Source of the DNA: Isochrysis galbana
Lineage: Eukaryota; Haptophyta; Isochrysidales; Isochrysidaceae
DNA length: 64,000 bases
Assembly (NCBI GenBank): GCA_018136815.1
Contig: CM030934.1
Location: forward strand, 4,971,587 to 5,035,586
Direction of reading: 5' to 3'
Of this stretch, positions 20,910-30,271 are shown one piece after another. Numbering within the stretch: the stretch's first letter is position 1; the number at the start of each line of letters is the position of its first letter. The notes under the pieces were generated by a model, which was not told the DNA's origin, ran no database searches, and saw only the letters and a program-made list of their open reading frames with translations. Both the position numbers and the translations under genes were made by a program.

Positions 20910-22445
20910 TTAGGCATTAGAGGTGCGTACCAAGCTATATTTTGGGACAGTCGTTTCCGCACCTCGAGAGCGTAGACTGATGACACGCTTGCTTGAAGCT
21001 CGCAGTCTTACGGTGTTGGCTGCGTTTGGGCTGTGGCAAGCATCTCTTTTTGTCTCGCGCAAGGCAAGAGCAGCAGCCTTCTGGAGTAGCTTGTCGGGAG
21101 AGTCCTCGATCCAGATCTCCACGGCACGCTGCACTCCAAAGCACTCATGTCTGGAAAGAATGTTACCATCGAAGGCATTGTTCCCTGGCTGCACTTCGTG
21201 GGCACCCATTCGCGGAGAACTTTGAGATGTAGCGGCGCCAACTTCCGCCCGCCGGCAAAGTTCAGGCCGAGGAACTCGTTCGCCGAAAGATGCATTTGTC
21301 TCGTGAGCGGATAGGGTCGTTTCCGTGCGCAAAGGCTCGAGAAGTGGGCTGGTGTTCCTGTCCACAACGGGAACGATTGCTGAGTCGCTCAGCTGAAGTC
21401 CTTGTCTACCAGGTGCAGCGGGGCATGGTGCCGTCAGCACCGACCCGGACTGCATCTCAGGTCCTGCAGTGCCACTCTTTGCTCCTGGGGTCCTGACGTT
21501 TCGAGAGAGAGCTATTTCTCTATGGCGGCGGAATCGCCCACCCCGTTCCGGAATGTGGCTTTCGCAAAACGCATGGCGACGAGCAATCTTCCGGCATCCA
21601 CCCATGGCGCACACGGCAAGGGGAGTCGCATCGCGCGGCCTCCCGTGCGGTGGGTCGTCGTCCTCGTCATAGTCGGTAGTCGCATCCCCATCCACGTCAG
21701 CGTCCCACACAGAGGACGCTGATCGAGCCTCCACCTCGTCAGAGGAGGGCTTCGTGGGGCTGACGGGCTCATTCAGCTCCAAACTGCTGATGTCCACCCA
21801 TGCTGAGTCACGCCTCTCTCGTCTCGGGCGAGAGAGGCGGGGTGGCGTGTGAGCAGGAGCGCTGGGCATCATCGACGGCATGCTCTGGCAACCGAAGCCG
21901 CCGGCCACATCCCGAGGCTCGATGCAAGGGGCGTGTACTACGACAGAGACAGGGGGACGAAGACACGAACCCGCATTGCTCATAGGTGCTGCAATTGGAG
22001 CGTTTGCATGTGGCCTGTGAATGCCAGCCCCCTCTGGCCTCGACATGATGGGCGCCCCCGACTTGAGCGTTGGATCACATCGCGCTGGCCCAGTAGCCTT
22101 CATGCCGCTCACCTCGGCGAGTGCCATCCTCATGGGCTCACGGATGTTCGCCACCTTGAGCACGACTGTGTCGTCGATGGCAGCGAGTGTCCTTGCGAGA
22201 GCAGGCAGCTCCGTCTGCACGTCGTCGTCGTCATCGATGCAAATTTCATGATGCTTGAGGTTGCCCCGCGAAGGGACGGCTAGTAGGTCGAAGCTCGCCC
22301 CTTCGCCTAGCCGGAACGCGCGCGAGACCACCTCTCTGAGCTGCGAGAGGGTGAGGCGGGCGGCAGGGTCGATTGTGCGCAGCTTTGTCCTCGCGTTGGG
22401 CTGCGCCACGAGCACAACGTGGAAGGGCTCGAGCGGCTGGGCCAT
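20910..22445 (-). CDS. PB1/ubiquitin-like N-terminal domain protein with Cys/His cluster
   Basis: 511 residues from the ATG at 22445 (MAQPLEPFHVVLVAQPNART). The frame extends upstream, but that part is only Ser/Leu, Pro and Arg repeats coded by the (GA)n tract and is rejected. Residues ~8-100 resemble a PB1 or ubiquitin-like fold: hydrophobic beta hairpin, basic KLRTIDPAARLTLSQLREVV, then ICIDDDDDVQTELPALARTL with an acidic OPCA-like loop. About 290-310 holds CAMGGCRKIARRHAFCESHI, a C-x4-C-x9-C-x2-H pattern like the zinc-binding segment near WRKY domains in some plant and protist proteins. The remainder is Ser/Pro-rich and probably disordered. A regulatory or scaffold role is inferred. Divergent from the Myb-like gene at 23369 across a 0.9-kb low-complexity spacer. 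Confidence 0.65.
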   Translation of the reverse strand: MAQPLEPFHVVLVAQPNARTKLRTIDPAARLTLSQLREVVSRAFRLGEGASFDLLAVPSRGNLKHHEICIDDDDDVQTELPALARTLAAIDDTVVLKVANIREPMRMALAEVSGMKATGPARCDPTLKSGAPIMSRPEGAGIHRPHANAPIAAPMSNAGSCLRPPVSVVVHAPCIEPRDVAGGFGCQSMPSMMPSAPAHTPPRLSRPRRERRDSAWVDISSLELNEPVSPTKPSSDEVEARSASSVWDADVDGDATTDYDEDDDPPHGRPRDATPLAVCAMGGCRKIARRHAFCESHIPERGGRFRRHREIALSRNVRTPGAKSGTAGPEMQSGSVLTAPCPAAPGRQGLQLSDSAIVPVVDRNTSPLLEPLRTETTLSAHETNASFGERVPRPELCRRAEVGAATSQSSPRMGAHEVQPGNNAFDGNILSRHECFGVQRAVEIWIEDSPDKLLQKAAALALRETKRDACHSPNAANTVRLRASSKRVISLRSRGAETTVPKYSLVRTSNA

Positions 22446-23009
22446 CAGCGTGCCCTTTTTTCTCCGCCGCTCCCCCACCGCGTGTCGCGCCCGTGGAGGA
22501 GAGGAGAGAGAGAGAGCCCAACGTGGTACTGGATGGGGGGCGTCCCCCCCCCCCTTCCCCTGCCGCCCCTCGGCTCTCTCCCCTCGGCCTCTCTCTCCTC
22601 TCCCCTCTGTGCACCGGGCAGAAAAAAGGCGCCAAACTCGAGACCCGCCCCACTTTCCTCTGCTCTCGGTAGATTCTTCACGTCTTCTTGAGGTGCTCCT
22701 CGGGCGCGGCTCAGCCACACACTCTCTGCCCTTCCCCTTCCTCGTGGAGAGCGAGAGGCGGAACAGGGAGGGCGTGTGCCGCGGCCCCCCCCCTCCCCCC
22801 CCGCCCCCCGCCGCCCCCCCCCGCGGCCGCCCCCCCCGCGGCCGCCCCCCCCGCCGCGGCAGAGACGCTGTCCCTCGCCGCCGCCGTGCTTCACTACTCT
22901 TTTCCTTCAAGACGCTCTCCCCAGAGAGAGAAGGACCCCCCCCCCCCCCGGGTCCCGGGCAGATTCCGCGAGGGGGGGGGAGGGGGAGAGAGAGGAAGGA
23001 CCCACGAGG

Positions 23010-23091
<82 letters not shown>

Positions 23092-23368
23092 CCAGCCGCG
23101 CCCGCAGGCCCATCGAGGGCCCGCGAAGGGGAGAGGGGGGGGGAAGGGAGAGGGAGAGGAAGGGACCCAAGAGGGAAAGAGAGAGAGAGACGGGGGGTTT
23201 TGCAGCGACTCAACGGGGACTCAACTTTGACTCAACTGCGGCGACTTGTCAAGTCGCGCTGTTGAGTCAGTTGTTGAGACTCGACTTTTCTTCTCCTCTA
23301 GTGGGGGGCTATTGGGTGGGCGCGCGCACCCAACAACGGTCTACTCTGCGTCTCCGCGTCCCGCAGCG
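22446..23368. repeat. Low-complexity spacer with (GA)n array
   Basis: Between two divergent genes. Contains C runs at 22539-22550 and 22785-22860, (CCGCGGCCGCCCCCC)n near 22815-22850, and an (AG)n array at 23008-23089. A set of imperfect GTTGAGTC/GACTCAAC words lies at 23210-23285 (GACTCAACG, GACTCAACTTTGACTCAACT, GTTGAGTC, GTTGAGAC). Confidence 0.65.
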
Positions 23369-24193
23369 ATGGCCAGCAATGAGGTGCGCTCGCCCCCTCT
23401 CGCAGCTTGCCCTGCCATGCATGGAGGCAGCTGCCGCCGACGCGAGGCAAAGACAGGCCCGAGTGGCGTCGGCGCCGCCCGCGTCTCACTAACCCTCTCG
23501 CCCAACGACGCGCAGGAGCAATCAACCAAGAAGCAACCACGCTGGCGGTGGACGACTGAGCGAAAGCTCGGGCTCCTCCGTCAGGTGGTCTTCACTGGGA
23601 AGAAGGCCTTCATGACAGTGCGGGGCGCGAGGGCCGACGACGACTTTGTGTCGCAGACCGACGTGTGGACGAACGATGAAACGGGTATCCTGCCCATCTT
23701 GTTCCGCAACCTCGACGGAACGACCACCTTCACGCCAACGGCTGGCGAGACGCATCCAACCCACAACTCCACCATCACGGCGCTCAAGAAGTGGCTGAGC
23801 GTGAGCGCCCGCCTCACCCCTCCCCGTGATGTCACTGGGTGCATTCTCCACCCCCTCACGTGAGCACCGCACTCACACCTCACAGACTCTCACTTTTCAC
23901 CCACACGCTCGCCCGCAGGCCCTGGATGAGGCGCCTTGTCCTGCGCCTTTCCCGCCACCACCCCGCCGTGAGCGAGCTGTAGGCTGTCGTGGTATCTCAA
24001 GCCACGGTCGCCATTCCGCAGAGATCTCCATCTCGTCCATTCTTCCTCGCGATTCTCGCGGAGGGGGCACCGACGGCCTGTGGACGGGTCACGCCGCGTC
24101 GCTCCACGCCGTATTGGTACTGGCGGCCATGACAGCGAGAGGAGAGGGAGTCGGCGCGCACTCCATGCCACTATCGTTTTCGTTTGAAAGATA
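23369..24193 (+). CDS. Myb/SANT-like DNA-binding protein, 3' end uncertain
   Basis: Exon 1 runs from the ATG at 23369 (MASNEVRSPPLAACPAMHGG) to about 23800. It encodes RWRWTTERKLGLLRQVVFTG and DDFVSQTDVWTNDETGILPI, the first and later helices of a trihelix/Myb-SANT-like domain of the kind seen in transcription factors and transposase partners. A GTGAGC donor at 23801 and a GCCCGCAG acceptor ending at 23918 preserve phase 0. The continuation (ALDEAPCPAPFPPPPRRERA) is less protein-like and finally runs into the hairpin of element E at 24170, so the real C-terminus is unclear and may be disrupted by that element. Divergent from the PB1-like gene. Confidence 0.45.
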
Positions 24194-24195
24194 GT
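24080..24195 (-). mobile_element. Element E: LINE-family 5' end fragment
   Basis: In the minus direction ACTATC pairs with GATAGT across a longer loop (plus 24170-24195), followed by GGCATGGAGTGCGCGCC. The frame begins MECAPTPSPLAVMAAS, comparable to MERAPPPSL in the LINE at 5272. The 3' boundary is not visible. Confidence 0.45.
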
Positions 24196-24402
24196 TCAGG
24201 GTCTCCCGGTAGAAAGAAGGGATGGGTTCGAGTTCTAGTAGCTAGTAGCAATAGCCAGCGTCTTGCACAAGACATTTTTTTTCAGTCGTCAACATCGAAT
24301 TCGAACATGACTCAGTCGAAGTCAAACACCGGGAGGGTCGAACATTAGTGTGTCGAACAAAAATCTTTAGCGGGCGACATTATTTTTCCTTTCTCGGGCA
24401 GG

Positions 24403-24523
24403 CAATCCGCCCCTTCACCGGACCGCTCCGCCAGGACCGTTGCTAGAAGAAGCCGAGGAGAAGGGCGTGCAAACCCCCTCAGTGCAGCGCGGGCAATCCG
24501 CCCCTTTACCGGACCTGCCAGGA
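24403..24523 (+). repeat. Short direct repeat pair
   Basis: GGCAATCCGCCCCTTCACCG (24403-24422) recurs with one change at about 24491-24510, 88 bases away, both followed by GACC. Confidence 0.6.
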
Positions 24524-25081
24524 CGCCCCTCCCCTCCCCCCCCCCGCCCGGGGATCTCTAGGGACTAATGATTGAATCTCCGACCTTATACCTTAGCTTG
24601 GCGCCTCGCCCTCGATCCTGCTGCACACCTTGCGTTGCAGCGGCGGCCACTGATGACGATGCCTTATCATCATCATGGGCAAGAGCAAGAGGGGCTCTGT
24701 GCTGAAAATGTCTCTCGTTCATGCTCTGGCTCCCATTTACGGCACCCTAATTGCCACGAAGTGAAGTATCCCCAAGACACGCCGGAACTGTCAGTTTCAA
24801 GGTCTGGGGGACCGACCAAAAAAGGCGACACAACAAACGGCGAGCAAAAGCTTTACCACCACAACCCAACAACCTCTGCGTTTGCGGTCAGCTCGCCCCC
24901 CCCCCCCCTGCGTAGTCTTGTTCGCGCTAGCGCGTGCAGTGCTCGCGTCGCCGTGCCTCCACCTCCATCGAGACGATTCGTGGTTCGCTTTAGCCTTTCT
25001 TGCAAGTCCTCCGAAATGCTCACCACTGAAATGGTGAATATCTTTTGGATCGTCCCAACTTAACAATCGCGTAGTTTGCAG
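24524..25081. other. Intergenic, no supported gene
   Basis: A plus-strand frame (24572-25063) is open but has no recognisable features; 24895-24910 is a C run. Confidence 0.3.
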
Positions 25082-25374
25082 GTCGCGAAGCTCCCATCGT
25101 CACGCCTTCCTACGCTTTCCACGGCCGGGAGTGCGCAGATCGTCTCATCTCCACCACGGCAGTCGCATGCGGAGAAAGTGCACAAGAGCGCGTCGACAAG
25201 ATCCGCGGCACGTGTAATACGGTCCACTTCTCACAACGCCCCGACGCGTTGAAGGCCATCCAATCTTGGGGGAATGTCAAGGGCGCTGCTGCAAACGGCG
25301 CTTGCGAGACGGGACCTGCCGTCGATGCCGCTGCCGCTCATTGCGATTCGAGGAATCCATCTCATTGCCCCTAA
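25082..25374 (+). other. Possible exon of unassigned gene
   Basis: Follows a good acceptor (GTAGTTTGCAG). One frame stays open to a TAA near 25374 and reads FHGRECADRLISTTAVACGE and TVHFSQRPDALKAIQSWGNV, which looks protein-like. I cannot place an upstream exon or a start. Confidence 0.25.
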
Positions 25375-25444
25375 CCTCACGAGACCCGCATGAGGAATGT
25401 GGTGGTAGCCGACGGTTTGTATCGAGCGAGCGCCTCGTGTGGCT

Positions 25445-27786
25445 TCACCGGAAGAGTGACCAGAATGTCTGAGTGATGGAGGAAGTGACGGTGGAAAGCG
25501 TCTTCCCCACATCTGAAAGAAGCTCGTCAGTCTGCGCCCTGAATCGCTGCATCGTTGGCGAGGTGAAGAGTGATGACGACACGTTTTGATTAAAGAGGTC
25601 TTCTGCTTGGGAGCGGAAGCGATTGAGTGTCTCCGGAGATCGGAACGACGGAGTCGCGGCACGCAAGTCCCAAGGCGAGGAGACCCCGCTGAATGCCTCA
25701 GAGATTTTGGCCACGGGCCTGCGAACACAATTTAGAGAGGGGGAGGAGGTGTATGTATGTGTGGGCAAGCCAGCAGCATCACACAGGCCGCTAGAGTGAG
25801 TGGATAGGAGGAGGGAGATGGAGGGTTGGCCGACCGCCGCAGATCACGTACCTACCAAACATCGAACGGTTGGCCTTTTCCCAAACCTGCCGCTCTTCGT
25901 CCCAGCTCAGGCCGGCGCCGGATGCGGCGGACTTAGCACCATCGGACCGCACAGGCTTGTTGTCACGACCAAACCCGTCGAAGACGGTGAACTCGTCGTC
26001 GAGATCAAACTCGTCCTGAAGGCGCGATCCAAGGCAGCATGTAGTTGGCTTGGTAGCGGATGGCCTTCACCCGACACGGCATGTGATCGGCTGGAGCGCT
26101 CGAATGTAGGCGAACGGAGCGCCGACGTGGGGGTGCGCTGATAAGTGCGCGCGCTTCCCGCGGCCCGGCCCGCTGTCCTGAGCGATGGGCTCACCTCCTC
26201 CTCGTCACGGCCCCCGAGCGGCGGCTCGTCATCCATGGGCGAGAAGCTGAAGGCGGCATCCGGTGCCTCGGCGGGAGGATCCTCGCCGAGGATGCCCCAG
26301 TCGATGTCGTCGACCGGTTTGGGGTTCATCATCTGCGTGTGTGACACAGGGTATGACGGCCTGGGCTCAGATGACTGTGTGGAGAGAAAAGACGAGTGAA
26401 TGTGCAAGGCGAGAAGCATCAGGCTCATCATGCTACTCGGTGAGACCCGAACAATTGATCGAGGCCAATGGGTTGCGCAGCCCTGCAGCTGCGCGTTGCA
26501 TCGATGGGACCAGCACACACATTTTCGAGCGCCCCCACGTCGAGGTCGACTCCGCCTGTCGCCCACCCATCGGCGGGCACAGAAGTGCTGGGCGGCCCGC
26601 CTGCTGCTCCTGCAACTGAGGAAGGAACTCCCCCCATCCCTCTTGTAGATGGCTCCCGCTCGCCTCCTCCCCAGCCCCTGTCGCCCCCTACTCCTCCCCA
26701 CTGGCTGTTGCCCTTTTCGTCATCGCCAAAGCCGTCGAATCCGCCAAAGTCGTCCTCCGCCGCTGAAGCCGGTGCCGGAACCGCAGCTGCACCGCACGTA
26801 CAACCGAAGGAGGGCACCGCGCCAGCGCCGCCTGCAACACCCACGCCCACCGTCACGGTAGTGCACGCGGGCGTCGAAGGAACGTACTCACGCCCCTCCC
26901 TCTGCGCGGCAAGTCGCGCAGCCCACTCCTCCGCTGCCGGATCGATCTCCTCTTCCGTCAGCCCACAGGACGTCTGGGAAAGAGTCTCATCCCGATCGCT
27001 TCGGCTGCTATCGACCCGCTTGTATTTGTCCTTCGGAGGCTTCGCGCCCCCCGCAAGTGAGCGTGCCTTGGAGCCCTCGCCACCGTCCGACGGGAAGAAT
27101 TCGGCAAGGCGTGCACAGAGTGGGCCTCTATAGAACCAGGCGCCGCCAACGAGGGCGAGCACAAACCCAAACTGGAAGAGCACGCCCAAGAAGCTGCTTC
27201 CGCCACTAGAGGCGGGCGTGCCGTCTCCCGAGGGTGGCTTGCTGCCCGCGGCAGTAGCCTTACTGCCCCCGGCGGCGGGCCCAGGCTTGCCGCCGCCCCC
27301 ACCCACGCTTGCCGCATCGGCTGACCCCGAAGATGCCGTCTGTGAAGCCACGGTAGTCGCCGCCTTGGCGTCAGCCTTGGCAGCAGCCTTGGATCCGAGC
27401 CGGAAAGCAGGCTTGGATGCCAAGGCGGCAGTGGCGGCAGCGACGGCGGGCGGCGGTGGCGGTGGCGGTGGCGGTGGCGAGCCGGCAGGCGGCGGGCGCG
27501 CAACGACAGCTGCGCCCTTCTCGCCTGCCGCCACTGCATGACCGGTGGGTGGCGGCGGCGGGGGGGAGGCTGCTGAGGCTGCTGCTGAAGCAGAGGGCGG
27601 CGGTGGCTTCGAGGGACAGGCTGCCGGCTTGTAGGGCAGCACGCACTGGGCAGCGGTGGGCGGCTTGATGTAGAACTGGTAGCGCTTGGTCTGCGCGTTG
27701 AAGCTCCAGCAGCAACCCGCACCCTCCACCTCTTCCGCCACCGGCGCGGCGAGAACGAGCAGCAGCGCGAGTGCCGCCGCCGCCAT
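25445..27786 (-). CDS. Type I membrane protein with acidic-aromatic (DFGGF-like) cytosolic tail, 4 exons
   Basis: Exons on minus: 27786-26521, 26374-26195, 26015-25852, 25718-25445, all GT-AG and in phase, giving ~627 residues (the first donor is the least certain). Residues 1-~22 are a signal peptide (MAAAALALLLVLAAPVAEEV). A short Cys-bearing luminal part (GAGCCWSFNAQTKRYQFYIK) leads into a long Ala/Pro-rich stretch. One transmembrane segment (FLGVLFQFGFVLALVGGAWF) lies near residue 210. The tail has EDDFGGFDGFGDDE, DDIDWGILGED and DDEFTVFDGFGRD. These match the acidic-Phe/Trp motifs that bind clathrin-adaptor appendage or GGA-ear domains. The last exon is amphipathic (SPETLNRFRSQAEDLFNQNV). 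A sorting receptor or Golgi/endosome trafficking protein is inferred; I do not recognise the family. Confidence 0.65.
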
Positions 27787-28413
27787 TCTCTCTCTCCCCC
27801 CTCCTCCCTCTCTCCCCTTCCTCTCTCTCCCTTTCCCTTCCCCTCCCCCCCCTTCTCTCTTCCCCCTCTTTTCTCATTCCTCTCGAGTAGTCTCTATTTT
27901 TGATCTTGGTGGCGAGAAGAGGAGGCCGCGCCCACCTCTTCTTTCCCCCCATATCCTCCTCTTCTTCTTCTTCTTTCCCCATACCGCAGAGCTCTCGTCT
28001 AGTTCTCTCTTGGATTTCCCTTTCCCCTATCTATTCCTTTCCCCCCTTTTTTTCTATTCTCTCCGCAGCTGTTGGTCGCCCCGCCGCCCCCCCCCCCTCC
28101 CCCTTCTTTTCGTTTCCCCTCTCTCATCTTTCCCTCTTCTCTCCTTTCCCACCTGAGGCTCAGCCAGCGGTAAGGCGAAGCAAACGTTTTCTTGTAAACC
28201 GGCCCGCGCGCGCCGCGGACAAGAAAAAAAGTACGTGCCACCCTTTCCCCGGTCAAACCCCAGGCACGAGGACTCACGCGCCGCCGCTGTGAGGGTGAGC
28301 GTCGCTCTGCCGCCCGCCTGACCCCACTCCCCCCTCTCCCCTCTCCACGCTGTTCTGCGGGCTGCGCGGGACGCGAGCGGGTGCCGACCGGCCTTATCCT
28401 GACCCTTCAGACC
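27787..28413. promoter_or_regulatory. Bidirectional upstream region between membrane protein and RPS16
   Basis: Pyrimidine-rich DNA (T/C tracts over 27790-28150) separates the two divergent genes. A GTGAGC donor near 28292 and a CCCTTCAG acceptor ending at 28410 suggest a 5' untranslated intron of RPS16 just before its ATG. Pyrimidine tracts are common at ribosomal-protein gene starts, but no specific motif is claimed. Confidence 0.4.
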
Positions 28414-29114
28414 ATGGCTGACGAGGCTGGCAAGATTGAGTCGGTCCAGACCTTTGGCCGCAAGAAGACGGCCGTCGCTGTTGCCTACTGCAAGAAGGGC
28501 CGCGGGCTGATGAAGATTAACGGTGTGCCGATCGAGCTGGTGAAGCCGGAGGTGCTGAAGCTCAAAGTCTACGAGCCGATCCTCCTGCTGGGCAGCGAGC
28601 GCTTCGCTGGCGTGGACATTCGCATCCGCGTGAAGGGTGGTGGCTACACCTCGCAGATCTATGGTGCGCAGGACTGCGGTGGCCGAGAGCAGGCGGTGGG
28701 GCTGGTGACAAGTCACGGGGCAATGCGCGAATGTATTCAGTGTGTGCGGGCGCAGACTCTCTGCGCGGCGAGCGAGCCATATCTGCTCCAACGTTAACGT
28801 GCTGAGCTCTCTCTCCACCTGCGCGCGCAGCCATTCGCCAGGCGATTGCCAAGGCCATTGTAGCCTACAACCAAAAATGTGCGCCGCACGCCTATCCGAG
28901 GCCCGCCAGACTGGCCCTGCACCGATCTCATGCTGACTGTGTGCTGATCACGCTGCCATTGCCCGCAGTCGTCGATGAGGCGTCGAAGCGCGAGATCAAG
29001 GAGATCTTGACGACATACGACCGTAGCTTGCTTGTTGCTGACCCGCGCCGGTGCGAGTCGAAGAAGTTCGGTGGTCCTGGTGCTCGCGCTCGCCGCCAAA
29101 AGTCGTACCGTTGA
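28414..29114 (+). CDS. RPS16: 40S ribosomal protein S16 (eS16/uS9), 3 exons
   Basis: Exons 28414-28663, 28831-28878 and 28969-29114 splice GT-AG with phases 1 and 1, giving 147 residues, the usual length for eukaryotic S16 (about 146). The N-terminus reads [20 protein letters not shown] then [20 protein letters not shown]. Exon 2 restores [17 protein letters not shown], and exon 3 gives [40 protein letters not shown] and the invariant C-terminal QKSYR, whose terminal Arg reaches the P-site tRNA. Without splicing, exon 1 runs on into a non-homologous tail. The protein is a universal component of the small-subunit head. An apparently intact single-copy-style gene; high confidence. Confidence 0.97.
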
Positions 29115-30271
29115 GCGTGGATGTGTGTCGGCGGGCTCACGGCTGGCTGCTCTCGCTGCGTGCGCGGTCCAGGGTTTCTGTTGTGGACGAATTTGGCATG
29201 GTTGGGGTGTTGAACTTGTCGGCCCTTGCTGCCCCAAGTCGATGGGAGTTCGCTTTTTTATCTCCATCCAGCTGTGGCTGATCGAATTTCGGCGGCTGCA
29301 AGCATGGTATCGGCTTCATGCAGGTTAGGAACACGTAAAGTTTGGGGGACTGCGTAGCGCTCGCGACATGCTGGACAGCAGTGTTGGCTCCGTTGTGCCA
29401 AACTTCTATAGCTACTGCTGTTCTAAATTCTATATTCTATGCATTTTCGCATGGGGCGCACCGGGGATGAGTGCATTGCCCGTGCGCACCTCAGCTATGC
29501 TACTTAGACTGTGCCACACTCTTGCTGCTCGATCTACCGCCGCATACACATACGCTAGCAACACCTCGCACCTCATACGTTTAACAGTGAATAAAAAGGC
29601 GGGACGGACGCTCCTCAGTCCTCAGACTAATGACAACGACTAACTTAGCATTAACATGGATGATGGGTGCAAACAAGACGCGATAAGACGATTTACTAGC
29701 CTAGAAAATCATAGCGATCATAAAAAAGCGGCCCGCGCTCCAGAAACCTCCTCGTGGCAGGCAGGGAGGGACGGCGCCCGCGTGAGGTAGCGGGTACCGG
29801 TACCGGGTACCTGCGCGTCCAAACGCCGGCAGCCGGGAGGTCGCGTTCCGTCTAAAAAGTGGACAGTGGCGGGGACGAGGCCCAGCTGGAGGAAATGTCG
29901 GGAATGCACAAAAAGCAAAAAAAAATCTACCGCCCGCGCTCACTTTCGCACTTCGCACTTCGGCGCCAGGGCCAGGCCCCCTCCCCCCCCCCCCTCGCGG
30001 TGAGAGGTGGATGTAGCCAAGTCCTAATGGCGGAACCACACTAAATGCAAGAGGTCGGTGCCGGCGTGCCCAGTAGCTTTTTCATAATCGGGGAAGGGGC
30101 AGTTGCCGCCTCGCCAGTGGGCGAGCGAAACGGCTGCCCCCGGCCCCTTGCGAAGTAAAATCGGCAACGGGTCGTGGGAGGGGAGGGGTGAAGGCCTGAT
30201 TATTGCGTACCGCTAGCAGTAACGGTAGCCAGGCGAATCTGCAGATTTTATACTAGCTGGCCCGAACTCGA
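29115..30271. other. Intergenic, no supported gene
   Basis: Begins with the RPS16 3' flank. 29700-30050 contains GGTACCGGTACCGGGTACC-type palindromes (29787-29809) and poly-A/C tracts. No convincing reading frame. Confidence 0.4.

Noticed and set aside
22446-23213. 256-residue Ser/Leu/Pro/Arg extension of the PB1-like protein
   Set aside because: It is the translation of a (GA)n/poly-C spacer between divergent genes; the ATG at 22445 directly precedes the folded domain.
24572-25063. 163-residue plus-strand ORF
   Set aside because: No domain, uneven composition and no supporting splice or neighbour context.
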